64,000 nucleotides of DNA from Dokdonella fugitiva (GTDB lineage Bacteria; Pseudomonadota; Gammaproteobacteria; Xanthomonadales; Rhodanobacteraceae): positions 682,001-746,000 of the forward strand of contig NZ_JACGXL010000002.1 in assembly GCF_014138265.1 (NCBI RefSeq). Reading direction: 5' to 3'. Made by a program: the position numbers and the translations under genes. Each line of letters begins with the position of its first letter. The stretch's first letter is position 1. Shown here piece after piece: positions 28,227 to 36,723 of this stretch. Under the pieces are notes generated by a model that searched no databases, was not told where the DNA came from, and was given only the letters and a program-made list of their open reading frames with translations.

Positions 28227-28937
28227 ATGAACGACTTCATCGAGGTGTACGACGGCGCGCTCGACGCGAAGGTCTGCGCCGAACTCATCGCCGCGTTCGA
28301 GGCGAGCGACAAGGTCGTGCGTGGACGCACGACCGGCGGCGTCAACACGCGCCTCAAGGATTCCTGGGACCTGCACCTGAGCAGCCACCCGGAATGGAAG
28401 AACGCCGAGAACATGCTGAACGGCGCGATGCTGCAGGGCCTCGTCGCCTACCTGCGCAAGTACAGCCACCTCGCGCTCGCGCCGACCGCGCTGTATCGCA
28501 AGCCGGCGGGCAGCGAGGAGATGCAGATGCTCGGCGTCGACGACGTGCGCGCGATGCCGGACGCCGAGCTCAAGCAGCTTATCGTCCGCCTGTTCCGCCC
28601 CGGCGGCATCAACATCCAGCGCTACTACGCCGACCAGGGCGGCTATCCGTACTGGCACAGCGAGATCGCGCCGAAGGTCGAGACCGACGACAACCTGCAC
28701 CGCGTGCTGCTCTGGACGATCTACCTCAACGACGGATTCGGCGAGGGCGAGACCGAATTCCTGTTCCAGCAGCGGCGCATCGAACCGAAGACGGGCGCGT
28801 TGCTGATCGCGCCGGCCGGTTTCACCCACACCCACCGCGGCAACATGCCCAAGGGCGGCGACAAGTACATCGCGACGTCGTGGGTGCTGTTCCAGCGCGC
28901 GCAGCAGTTGTACGCGACGCCGGACGCGCCGAAATGA
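28227..28937 (+). CDS. 2OG-Fe(II) oxygenase (prolyl 4-hydroxylase-like)
   Basis: The 236-residue protein has a double-stranded beta-helix dioxygenase core: YWHSEIAPK supplies the first iron ligands (H-x-E/D type), LWTIYLNDGFGEGETEF is the characteristic middle strand, and THTHRGN near the end supplies the distal His with a downstream basic residue for 2-oxoglutarate. ATG 28227 fits family N-termini (MNDFIEVYDGALDAKVC). An in-frame ATG at 28146 would add 27 residues and is less likely. Its stop overlaps the next gene by 4 bp (ATGA), so the two are coupled. Confidence 0.85.
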   Translation: MNDFIEVYDGALDAKVCAELIAAFEASDKVVRGRTTGGVNTRLKDSWDLHLSSHPEWKNAENMLNGAMLQGLVAYLRKYSHLALAPTALYRKPAGSEEMQMLGVDDVRAMPDAELKQLIVRLFRPGGINIQRYYADQGGYPYWHSEIAPKVETDDNLHRVLLWTIYLNDGFGEGETEFLFQQRRIEPKTGALLIAPAGFTHTHRGNMPKGGDKYIATSWVLFQRAQQLYATPDAPK

Positions 28938-30016
28938 GCGCGGACCTGCAACGCATGCTCGTCTATGGCGCGAACGGCTACACCGGCGCGCTGATCGCCG
29001 AGGAAGCCGTGCGGCGCGGCCTCGCGCCCGTGCTCGCCGGCCGCAATCGCGGCGAGGTCGAGGCACTCGCGCAACGGCTCGGGCTGCGCTCGCGCGTGTT
29101 CGGCCTCGACGACGCCGGCGCGGCCGCGCGCGGCCTCGACGACGTCGACGTGCTGCTCAACTGCGCCGGACCGTTCTCGCGCACGGCCGCACCGCTGCTC
29201 GACGCGTGCCTCGAACGGCGCGTGCACTACCTCGACATCACCGGCGAGATCGACGTGTTCGCCCACTGCCATCGCGCCGATGCGCGCGCCCGCGAGCGCG
29301 GCATCGTCGTCGCGCCCGGCGTCGGCTTCGACGTCGTGCCGACCGACGGCGTCGCCGCACTGCTCAAGCGCGCGCTGCCCGACGCGAACGCGCTCGTGCT
29401 CGCGTTCGAGGCGGGCGGCGGCACCAGCCCCGGCACCGCGAAGACGAGCGTCGAAGGGCTCGCGCGCGGCGGTCGCGCGCGCGTCGGCGGCGAACTCGTC
29501 GACGTACCGCTGGCGTGGAAGACGCGCACGTTCGTGCGCGAAGGCGTCGAACGCAGCGCGACGACGATCCCGTGGGGTGACCTCTATACCGCGTACGTGT
29601 CGACCGGCATTCCGGACATCGAGGTCTATCTGGCGATGCCGCCACGCGCGATCCGCTCGCTGCGCCGCCTGCGCCTGCTGCGCCCGCTGCTGCGGTTCGC
29701 GCCGCTGCGCGCCTGGCTCGAAGCGCGCGCAGGGGCGCGGCCGGGCCCCGATGCGGAGCGGCGCGCGACGACGCAGTGCTGGATCTGGGGCGAGGCGCGC
29801 AACGCGGCCGGCGCGGTCGAGCGCATGCAGCTGGTCACGCCGAACGGCTACGCGCTGACCGTGACCTGTGCGCTCGACATCGCCGCGCAGGTGATCGCGC
29901 GCGCGCCCGCGGGCGGCTATCGCACGCCGTCGCAGCTGATGGGCGCAGGCTACGTGCTCGGCGTGCCGGGCGTGCGCGTCGCGGCAAGTTCGTTCGATCT
30001 TTCCGCCACGGGCTGA
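28934..30016 (+). CDS. Saccharopine dehydrogenase-like NAD(P)-binding protein
   Basis: The 360-residue protein starts with a Rossmann motif (VYGANGYTG, residues 10-18). The Sacchrp_dh_NADP block VDVLLNCAGPFSRTAAPLLDACLERRVHYLDITGE and GVGFDVVPTDGVA follow, as in trans-acting enoyl-reductase-like members of the family. Despite the name, such short proteins are not lysine-pathway enzymes and often act on lipids or polyketides. It overlaps the 2OG oxygenase gene by four bases, which suggests the two act on the same pathway. Substrate unknown. Confidence 0.85.
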   Translation: MSADLQRMLVYGANGYTGALIAEEAVRRGLAPVLAGRNRGEVEALAQRLGLRSRVFGLDDAGAAARGLDDVDVLLNCAGPFSRTAAPLLDACLERRVHYLDITGEIDVFAHCHRADARARERGIVVAPGVGFDVVPTDGVAALLKRALPDANALVLAFEAGGGTSPGTAKTSVEGLARGGRARVGGELVDVPLAWKTRTFVREGVERSATTIPWGDLYTAYVSTGIPDIEVYLAMPPRAIRSLRRLRLLRPLLRFAPLRAWLEARAGARPGPDAERRATTQCWIWGEARNAAGAVERMQLVTPNGYALTVTCALDIAAQVIARAPAGGYRTPSQLMGAGYVLGVPGVRVAASSFDLSATG

Positions 30017-30106
30017 TCGGGTCCGCCGCGCTGCGACCCTGCGCGGATGCGCGATGCGGCCGTTTTGCGGTAGCGTGCAACGTCCTCCGATCCCGCCGGA
30101 CCCCGC

Positions 30107-30736
30107 ATGACCCAACCCAAGTCCCCGCTGTCGCCGTTGCCCTCGCTGATCTTCTCCGCGCGCTGGCTGCAGCTGCCGCTCTACCTCGGCCTCATCGTCG
30201 CCCAGGGCGTCTACGTCGTGCTGTTCGTGAAGGAGCTCTGGCACCTCATGCACGACGCGTTCCGCCTCAGCGAGCAAGCGATCATGCTGATCGTGCTCGG
30301 CCTCATCGACGTCGTCATGATCTCGAACTTGCTCATCATGGTCATCGTCGGCGGCTACGAGACGTTCGTCTCGCGCCTGCGCCTGGAAGACCACCCCGAC
30401 CAGCCCGAGTGGCTCAGCCACGTCAACGCGTCGGTGCTGAAGGTCAAGCTCGCGATGGCGATCATCGGCATCAGCTCGATCCACCTGCTGAAGAGCTTCA
30501 TCGAGGCCGGCGCGATCGGCGGCGGCCTGCCGTTCTGCACGCCCGACCTGCTCGCGCAGGCGACGGCGGAGATCGCCACCGGCGCCGGCCGCGGCTGCAC
30601 CATGGTCACCTCGAGCGGCGTGATGTGGCAGACGATCATCCACTGCGTCTTCATCGCCTCGGCGATCGGCATCGCCTGGACCGACCGCCTCATGTCCGCG
30701 ATCAACGGCTCGCGCGAGCGCGCGGAGGCGCACTGA
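30107..30736 (+). CDS. YqhA/UPF0114 family inner membrane protein
   Basis: The 209-residue protein has four membrane helices with family blocks [20 protein letters not shown] near the start, [23 protein letters not shown] (about 70-92), [19 protein letters not shown] (about 115-133) and [14 protein letters not shown] near the end. It is longer than E. coli YqhA (about 164 aa), chiefly because of an extra segment with two cysteines (near 145-170: PFCTPDL and GCTMVTS). Function is unknown. Its 3' end meets the second large palindrome. Confidence 0.88.
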   Translation: MTQPKSPLSPLPSLIFSARWLQLPLYLGLIVAQGVYVVLFVKELWHLMHDAFRLSEQAIMLIVLGLIDVVMISNLLIMVIVGGYETFVSRLRLEDHPDQPEWLSHVNASVLKVKLAMAIIGISSIHLLKSFIEAGAIGGGLPFCTPDLLAQATAEIATGAGRGCTMVTSSGVMWQTIIHCVFIASAIGIAWTDRLMSAINGSRERAEAH

Positions 30737-30755
30737 AGCAGTGCCTTTCAGAAGC

Positions 30756-30988
30756 TGAAAAAACGGAAACACGAACGACACGAAGGAAGGCAATGCAGGA
30801 CTGAAACACGCCGGCGCGGAATCGAGCGGCAGCCGCGTCGGCTGCGGGGCGCGCGGGAAGCAGGATCAATGGACTGAAACACGGAGCACACGGAGGAAGA
30901 GCCGTTAAATGAAAAGCTCTTCTCGCCTAGCCTTCTCCGTGATCCGTGTTTCAAGCTTTCCCTGATCCTGCTTGTCCTTCGTGTTTCA
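30756..30988. repeat. Nested palindromic element (ACGGAGCACACGGAG family), copy 2
   Basis: This convergent gap repeats the organisation at 20218: GAAACACGAACGACACGAAGG on the left, GAAACACGGAGCACACGGAGG in the middle (from 30876), then CTTCTCCGT and TCCGTGTTTCAAG, and finally TCCTTCGTGTTTCA at the right end. About 90 bp of unrelated GC-rich sequence separates the first two segments. The right-end TTTCA contains the TGA stop (complement of 30986-30988) of the peptidase gene, so the element abuts or replaced that gene's end. Confidence 0.75.
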
Positions 30989-32377
30989 GTCTTTCGCTTC
31001 GCTCCGATCTTTCACCTCGGTCGCACGCATGATCGCGGCTCGGACGGCGGCGTCGGCGGGGGCGTCGAGGGCTGGCACGTCCGGGAATCGCGTGAGCGTG
31101 CGGTACTCGCGCCAGCGGCGTGCGAAGACGTCGGTGGCGAGCAGCGTGTCGAGGCGTTCGACGAACGCCTGCGGCGTCCAGTCGCGCGTCGGTGCGAGGC
31201 AGCAGGCGTCGAAGCGGCGCAGCGCTTCGTCGACGCCGAGGCGGCCGCCGCTCGTGCGGCGCAGTTCGAGGTCGACGGCGAGCCAGTACGCGGTGCCGCT
31301 CCAGTAAACGCGCGTGTAGCCGTGCTCGTTCTCCATGTCGAGCGACGCGTGCTCGAGCGTCGACGCGCCGTCGCGCGGCGTCGCCGCGCGGCCGCGCGCG
31401 AAGCCGTCGGCGAGTTCGGCCCACGCCTGCGCGGGCGTGAGCAGGCCCGCGCGGGCGCGCAGCACGTTCTGCAGGTAGGTCGCGAGGCCTTCGGCGAGCC
31501 AGGCGCCGCGCGCGCCGAGGTGCGGGTGGAACAGGTGCGACAACTCGTGCACGGCGATCCAGTCGCGCTCGAACGCGCGTGCGTCGCGCGAGGGATCGAC
31601 GAACAGGCTGAGGCCGTTGCCCTGGCCGCGCGTCGACTGGCCGAACACGACCGCGTCGCGCTGCGCGCCCACGGGGATCACGAGTACCTGCACGTCGGCG
31701 AGCGGCAGGCGACCGTAGGCGGTCGTCGCCGCGTCGCTGACGCGGCCGAGCCAGGCGAGCAGGCGCGCACGCTGCGCGGCGTCGGGCGTGCCGCCGATCG
31801 CGACGTGCAGGCGCCCGCCCGGGCGTTCGATCGTGGTTTCGGACAGGTGGCCGATCGCGACGCGCGCGAGCCAGTCTTCCGGCGTGTGCACGATGCGGTA
31901 GCGCCGCGTCGCGTCGGGCGACGGCAGCGGCGTCCACGGCGTGGACAGGGCGATCCCCGCCGGCAGGTCGACGCGCGCCTCGGCCGCGGCGACGTCGGGC
32001 GCCGCGAGCAGCCAGCCGCCCGGGTCGGTGATCGTCTCGCTCGCGCGCAGCGGGCTGCGTCGCGCGTTCGCATCGGCGATGCGGCCGAGGTCGGCGCGCC
32101 AGCGCAGGCATTCGCCCGCGCGCCAGTCGCGCGCGCTCCAGCCGTCGCCGTCGCGCTGCAGTGGCAGCCCGCTCGAACGCGCGAGGGCGTCGACGTGCTC
32201 CGGTGCGGAGCCGTCGCCGGCGAAACGCTGCAGCGGTGCGGCGCGGTCGAGGCAGAGCGAGACCTGCATCGTGCGCGCATCGGCGTCGTAGTGCAGCACG
32301 TACTGCGCGGGCTCGGCCGCGGCGGCGAGGCCCGCGACGGCGGGCAGCAGGGCGCACAGGGTCGCGATCCGCTTCAT
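30986..32377 (-). CDS. Secreted gluzincin-like metallopeptidase
   Basis: The 463-residue protein has a signal peptide (residues 1-21) and a beta-rich N-terminal half. The zinc site is HELSH at 277-281 with the third ligand in WLAEGLATY (Glu296), i.e. HExxH-x(14)-E, the gluzincin arrangement of M1/M61-like peptidases. The upstream strand GNGLSLFVDPSRDARAFERDW could form the active-site edge. M61 glycyl aminopeptidase-like activity is plausible but unproven. The final residues (VKDRSEAKD) and the stop codon lie in or next to a palindromic repeat, so the original C-terminus may have been altered. Confidence 0.8.
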   Translation of the reverse strand: MKRIATLCALLPAVAGLAAAAEPAQYVLHYDADARTMQVSLCLDRAAPLQRFAGDGSAPEHVDALARSSGLPLQRDGDGWSARDWRAGECLRWRADLGRIADANARRSPLRASETITDPGGWLLAAPDVAAAEARVDLPAGIALSTPWTPLPSPDATRRYRIVHTPEDWLARVAIGHLSETTIERPGGRLHVAIGGTPDAAQRARLLAWLGRVSDAATTAYGRLPLADVQVLVIPVGAQRDAVVFGQSTRGQGNGLSLFVDPSRDARAFERDWIAVHELSHLFHPHLGARGAWLAEGLATYLQNVLRARAGLLTPAQAWAELADGFARGRAATPRDGASTLEHASLDMENEHGYTRVYWSGTAYWLAVDLELRRTSGGRLGVDEALRRFDACCLAPTRDWTPQAFVERLDTLLATDVFARRWREYRTLTRFPDVPALDAPADAAVRAAIMRATEVKDRSEAKD

Positions 32378-32438
32378 GGTGCAGATGATCGCCGCATCGC
32401 GCGGTTCCTTGCATCGGCCGATCGGCTCGGCTCGACGT

Positions 32439-32444
32439 TACAAT
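32439..32444 (+). promoter_or_regulatory. -10 box TACAAT of uvrD, possible leaderless start
   Basis: TACAAT ends seven bases before the uvrD ATG and no Shine-Dalgarno-like sequence lies between. If it is the -10 element, transcription would begin at or next to the start codon. The -35 region is not convincing. Similar placement is seen before trmL and the hydrolase at 49495. Confidence 0.4.
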
Positions 32445-32451
32445 CGCACGG

Positions 32452-34716
32452 ATGGACGTGTCACACCTGCTCGACGGACTCAACGAGGCGCAACGCGAGG
32501 CGGTCACCGCACCGCCGGGTCACTATCTCGTGCTCGCCGGCGCCGGGTCCGGCAAGACGCGCGTGCTCACGCACCGGATCGGCTGGCTGCTGCAGGTCGA
32601 GCGCGTATCGCCGTGGTCGGTGCTCGCGGTCACGTTCACGAACAAGGCCGCCGGCGAGATGCGCGCGCGCACCGAGAGCCTCATCGAGGGCGACGGCCGC
32701 GGCCTCACGATCGGCACCTTCCACGGCATCGCGCACCGCCTGCTGCGCCGCCATTGGCGCGAGGCGAAGCTGCCCGAGACGTTCCAGATCCTCGACGCCG
32801 ACGACCAGCTGCGCATGGTCAAGCGCACGATGCAGGGCATGGGCCTCGATGAGGCGCGCTTCCCGCCGCGCCAGGCGTGCTGGTTCATCAACGGCGCGAA
32901 GGACGAGGGCAAGCGGCCCGACGCGCTCGATCCCGGCTTCAACCCGGTCAACCGCGTGCTCGTCGACGTCTACCGCGCCTACGAGGACGCGTGCCGGCGC
33001 GCCGGCGTGGTCGACTTCGCCGAGCTGCTGCTGCGCGCGCACGAACTGTGGCTGCAGAACGACGAGCTGCTGCGCCACTACCGCGAGCGCTTCCGCCACC
33101 TGCTCATCGACGAGTTCCAGGACACCAACACGCTGCAGTACGCCTGGGTGCGCGTGCTCGCCGGTTCGACCGCGCAGGTGTTCGTGGTCGGCGACGACGA
33201 CCAGGCGATCTACGGCTGGCGCGGCGCGCGCGTGGAGAACGTGCAGCACTTCCTGCGCGACTTCCCGAGCGCGCGCACGATCCGCCTCGAGCAGAACTAC
33301 CGTTCGACCGGCAACATCCTCGCCGCCGCGAACGCGGTGATCGCGCACAACCCCGACCGCCTCGGCAAGCAGCTGTGGACCGCGGGCGACGACGGCTCGC
33401 CGATCGAACTGTACGCGGCGTACAACGAGCAGGACGAGGCGCGCTACGTGGTCGAGCGCATCCGCGAGGGCCTGCGCGGCGACGCGCGGCCGTCCGACCA
33501 CGCGATCCTGTACCGTTCGAACGCGCAGTCGCGCACGTTCGAAGAACAGCTCATCCAGCACGACATCGCCTACCGCGTGTACGGTGGCCTGCGCTATTTC
33601 GACCGCGCCGAAGTCAAGGACGCGCTCGCCTACCTGCGCCTCGTCGCCAACCGCCACGACGATGCCGCGTTCGAACGCGCGGTCAACACGCCGCCGCGCG
33701 GCATCGGCGACCGCACGCTCGACAGCCTGCGCCAGCGTGCCCGGCGCGACACGCTCTCGCTGTGGGAGTCCGCGCTCGCCGAGCTCGGCAGCGACGCGCT
33801 CGCCGGCCGCGCGAAGAACGCGCTGCGCGGCTTCCTGCAGCTGATCGAGCAGCTCGCGCGCGACTGCCTGGCGCCGGCGCGCGACTTCGCGCTCGCGGGC
33901 GCGCGCCTGCTCGACGCGGGCGCACCGACCGAAGCGATGGTCGGCGACGCCGAACCGGTCGACGCGGACGAACCGCTCGCGCTGTCCGAACAGGTCGAGC
34001 ACGCGCTCGCGCGCTCGGGCCTGCGCGAGTTCTACGAGAAGGACAGCCGCGGCAGCGCCGAATCGCGCACCGAGAACCTCGACGAGCTCGTCAACGTCGC
34101 GGCGCGCTTCCGGCGCACGCCCGAGGACCTCGAGGCAGGCCTGTCCGAACTCGCCGCCTTCCTCTCCCACGCCGCGCTCGAGGCGGGCGAAGGGCAGGGC
34201 GAGGCGTGGCAGGACTGCGTGCAGCTGATGACCCTCCACTCGGCCAAGGGCCTGGAGTTCCCGCAGGTGTTCCTCGTCGGCCTCGAGGACGGCCTGTTCC
34301 CGAGCCAGAAGTCGACCGAGGAGCCGGGGCGCCTCGAAGAGGAACGCCGGCTCGCCTACGTCGGCATCACGCGTGCGCGCGAGCGGCTCGTGCTCACCTA
34401 CGCCGAATCGCGTCGCCTGCACGGCGTCGAGTCGTATGCGCGACCGTCGCGCTTCCTCACCGAGATCCCGGCCGAACTCGTGCACGAGGTGCGACCGAAG
34501 GTGCAGGTCAGCCGACCCGCGTTCTCCGCCCGTGCGGTCGCGCAGGACTCCGCGGTGCCGTTCAAGCTCGGCCAGGGCGTGCGCCATGCGAGTTTCGGCG
34601 AAGGTGTCGTGCTCTCCTACGAAGGTGCCGGCGCGCACACGCTGGTCGAGGTGAACTTCGCGGGCGTCGGGCGCAAGCGGCTCGTGCTCGCCTACGCGAA
34701 CCTGTCCGCGCTGTAG
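32452..34716 (+). CDS. uvrD: DNA helicase II (UvrD/PcrA-type superfamily 1 helicase)
   Basis: The 754-residue protein is a 3'-5' helicase for nucleotide-excision and mismatch repair. Visible motifs: LAGAGSGKTRVLTHRI (Walker A, GAGSGKT 30-36), VTFTNKAAGEM (Ia), IDEFQDTN (II), VGDDDQAIYGWRGA (III), EQNYRST (IV), VQLMTLHSAKGLEFPQVF (V) and EERRLAYVGITRAR (VI). The C-terminal 60 residues (GVRHASFGEGVVLSYEGAG) form the UvrD tudor-like domain that contacts RNA polymerase. Length is normal. No SOS box is evident. TAG 34714-34716 is part of a GTAGGGCG sequence like those bounding repeats elsewhere. Confidence 0.95.
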   Translation: MDVSHLLDGLNEAQREAVTAPPGHYLVLAGAGSGKTRVLTHRIGWLLQVERVSPWSVLAVTFTNKAAGEMRARTESLIEGDGRGLTIGTFHGIAHRLLRRHWREAKLPETFQILDADDQLRMVKRTMQGMGLDEARFPPRQACWFINGAKDEGKRPDALDPGFNPVNRVLVDVYRAYEDACRRAGVVDFAELLLRAHELWLQNDELLRHYRERFRHLLIDEFQDTNTLQYAWVRVLAGSTAQVFVVGDDDQAIYGWRGARVENVQHFLRDFPSARTIRLEQNYRSTGNILAAANAVIAHNPDRLGKQLWTAGDDGSPIELYAAYNEQDEARYVVERIREGLRGDARPSDHAILYRSNAQSRTFEEQLIQHDIAYRVYGGLRYFDRAEVKDALAYLRLVANRHDDAAFERAVNTPPRGIGDRTLDSLRQRARRDTLSLWESALAELGSDALAGRAKNALRGFLQLIEQLARDCLAPARDFALAGARLLDAGAPTEAMVGDAEPVDADEPLALSEQVEHALARSGLREFYEKDSRGSAESRTENLDELVNVAARFRRTPEDLEAGLSELAAFLSHAALEAGEGQGEAWQDCVQLMTLHSAKGLEFPQVFLVGLEDGLFPSQKSTEEPGRLEEERRLAYVGITRARERLVLTYAESRRLHGVESYARPSRFLTEIPAELVHEVRPKVQVSRPAFSARAVAQDSAVPFKLGQGVRHASFGEGVVLSYEGAGAHTLVEVNFAGVGRKRLVLAYANLSAL

Positions 34717-34886
34717 GGCGAATGTCGGATCGCGAAGGGTGGGTCGAGCCGCGCAGCGGGGCGTCCCGCCGTCGCCCGGTCCGACGCCAGCGTACCGTCG
34801 GCGCATTCGGGGCGTACCGCCCTGCGGGATGCGGTCGCAAGCCACCTCGGCGACAATCGCCCGTCCTCCCCTGGAGAGGTTCGTTC

Positions 34887-35816
34887 ATGCAGCGTCAGAC
34901 CGTGCTCGTCGTCGTCGCCGTCGTCGCTGCCGGGGCGACCGCGCTGTGGCTGTGGCCGCTGCGCCCGGCCTCGTCGCCGCCGGCCGCGGCTGCGCCCGCG
35001 CCCGTGATCGCCGCGCCATCCGCACCCGCCGCGGCACCGGCTGCCCCGGCGCGCGCTGTGCCGCCGCGCGCTGCGCCGCCGCCGGCGGTCGAGGCGCCGC
35101 CGGCCGCGGTCGAAGCGGCGAAACCCGCGCCGCCGCCGGTCGCCGCGCCGAAGCCGGAAACGGCGGTCGCGCCGCCGACGCCCGATGACGCCGCGCCGCC
35201 GTCGACCGGTGACGTCGCCGCGCCGATTCCCGCCGAAGGCGACGTAGCGGGCGCCACGGATGGAACACTCGAAACGGACGCTGGCGAAGCCGAACCGACA
35301 CCAGCGATCGACGAGGACCATGCGATCGACCTGTTCGCCGAACGCATGGCCGCGCTCGAACAGGGCGGTGACGACGAAGCGGACCGCAGCGACGCCAGCC
35401 AGCAGAAGGCTTTCGACGGGCGCGGCGATGGCGGCGAGGACGCGGCGACGCGCACGCGCGAACTGCGCGGACACCTGCAGGCGTGGACCGCCGGCTTGTC
35501 GCCGGATCACCCGCACGCCGTGCTGCTCGCAGCCGTCGAGTGCCGCGACGGCGGTTGCCGCGTGCTCGTCGCCGAAGGTGGCGTCGACATGTCCGGGCAG
35601 GCGGAAAGCGCAGGCAACGCTGCCGTCAATTCACTGCAGGAGTCGTTCCTCGCGTTGCGCTCGGCCGACTGGTGGCAGCAGCTCCAGCTCGGCGAAGCGA
35701 GCCTGTCGATGCACGCGGCCGATCCGGCGGTCGCGCCAGGCTATGTGCTGTGGACGATCTACATCGACGTCGTCGGCGCGGACGGTGGCGACGCGGCAGC
35801 CTCGCCGGCTGCTTGA
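34887..35816 (+). CDS. Membrane-anchored Pro/Ala-rich protein with periplasmic domain
   Basis: The 309-residue product has one N-terminal membrane helix (MQRQTVLVVVAVVAAGATAL). About 100 residues of proline/alanine-rich linker (20-125) follow, then a negatively charged stretch. A compact C-terminal domain (about 195-295) contains a short Cys pair (VECRDGGCRVLV), reminiscent of periplasmic domains that cross a layer with a P/A spacer. No family is recognised. GGAGAGG precedes ATG 34887. Function unknown; the design suggests anchoring in the inner membrane with a probe toward the cell wall. Confidence 0.7.
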   Translation: MQRQTVLVVVAVVAAGATALWLWPLRPASSPPAAAAPAPVIAAPSAPAAAPAAPARAVPPRAAPPPAVEAPPAAVEAAKPAPPPVAAPKPETAVAPPTPDDAAPPSTGDVAAPIPAEGDVAGATDGTLETDAGEAEPTPAIDEDHAIDLFAERMAALEQGGDDEADRSDASQQKAFDGRGDGGEDAATRTRELRGHLQAWTAGLSPDHPHAVLLAAVECRDGGCRVLVAEGGVDMSGQAESAGNAAVNSLQESFLALRSADWWQQLQLGEASLSMHAADPAVAPGYVLWTIYIDVVGADGGDAAASPAA

Positions 35817-35820
35817 GCTG

Positions 35821-35930
35821 CGGGCGGGCCTGGGCCCGCCCGCGTTCCGTGCAGTCGTTCGCCGCGCAAGGTGGGTCCCGGCCCGCCGTTTTCCGATCTG
35901 CGGCGATCGGCGGGCCAGGGTCCGCCCTAC
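35821..35930. repeat. GTAG-type hairpin cluster (GGTGGGCC family), copy 2
   Basis: Three hairpin-forming segments fill the convergent gap: CGGGCGGGC/GCCCGCCCG (35821-35842), GGTGGGTCCCGGCCCGCC (from about 35871) and GGCGGGCCAGGGTCCGCC ending with CTAC (35927-35930). The final CTA is, on the minus strand, the TAG stop of the DUF1579 gene. It is related to elements at 12578 and 62252. Confidence 0.65.
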
Positions 35931-36526
35931 TGCTTGCTGTATTCGATCTGCATCGTCTTGCCTTCCTTGCCCTTGTGCGTCTCGTACCACTCGAACGTGT
36001 AGTGCGTCGGGTCGACGATGTGCACGACCGCGCGCACCGCGACCTTCGTCTTCGGCGCCATCGGGTCGTCCATCGAGCCGTGGTAGGTGTAGCTGTTGCT
36101 CGCCTTGTCGTAGCTGCCGTACGACAGCCAGAAGCCGGTCGACATGCTGTCGTACCACGTGCTGAAGAACTTGCCGCCGAGATTGTCGTAGCCCATCACG
36201 CCGCGGCCACTGAACGGCTGTCCCATCATGTCGCCGTCGAACTTCGTCTCGATGTAGCGCCCGCCGAACGTCGCTTCGCTGTGCGACTTGCCCTGGCTCT
36301 CCTGCGGCGGCGCCTTCGGGTCCATCCACATCGTGTTCTTCGTCTTCCAGTCGCCGACGAAATACTCGAGCTGCTTGTGTTCGGCGCGCACCGCGCCCAT
36401 GCGCTCGAACGCATCGGCCATTTCCTGTTGTTCCTTGCTCATCTTCGGCTGCGCGGCGTCTTCCGCGCCGGCCGGCCCCACGACTGCGAACGCGAACGCG
36501 AACATTGCGAAGTGCTTCGTCTTCAT
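35927..36526 (-). CDS. Secreted DUF1579 family protein
   Basis: The 199-residue protein has a signal peptide (MKTKHFAMFAFAFAVVGPAGA) and a DUF1579 domain: LEYFVGDWKTKNTMW near residue 55, then a lipocalin-like series of strands (GGRYIETKFDGDMMGQPFSGRGVMGYDNLGGKFFSTWYDS; STGFWLSYGSYD; YTFEWYE). The W-x-x-x-x-x-W and DSMST features are typical. It is likely periplasmic. Its stop codon falls inside a hairpin repeat. Function unknown. Confidence 0.85.
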   Translation of the reverse strand: MKTKHFAMFAFAFAVVGPAGAEDAAQPKMSKEQQEMADAFERMGAVRAEHKQLEYFVGDWKTKNTMWMDPKAPPQESQGKSHSEATFGGRYIETKFDGDMMGQPFSGRGVMGYDNLGGKFFSTWYDSMSTGFWLSYGSYDKASNSYTYHGSMDDPMAPKTKVAVRAVVHIVDPTHYTFEWYETHKGKEGKTMQIEYSKQ

Positions 36527-36723
36527 GGTCTACCCCAGGTTGTGCCAGCGGATGGCGCGGCCATCCTAGTCCTGCGCGATGACGGGCGCGAGCACCTCGC
36601 ATCCGGGGGCGCGTTGCTGCGCCGCACCCGTCGTTCGGCTTCGCTCTTACCTCCGACGACCTGTCACGCCGCGGTCACCGCGCCGGCCGAGACTGCGCGG
36701 CTTCGCCTCCACGGGTCCCGCTC

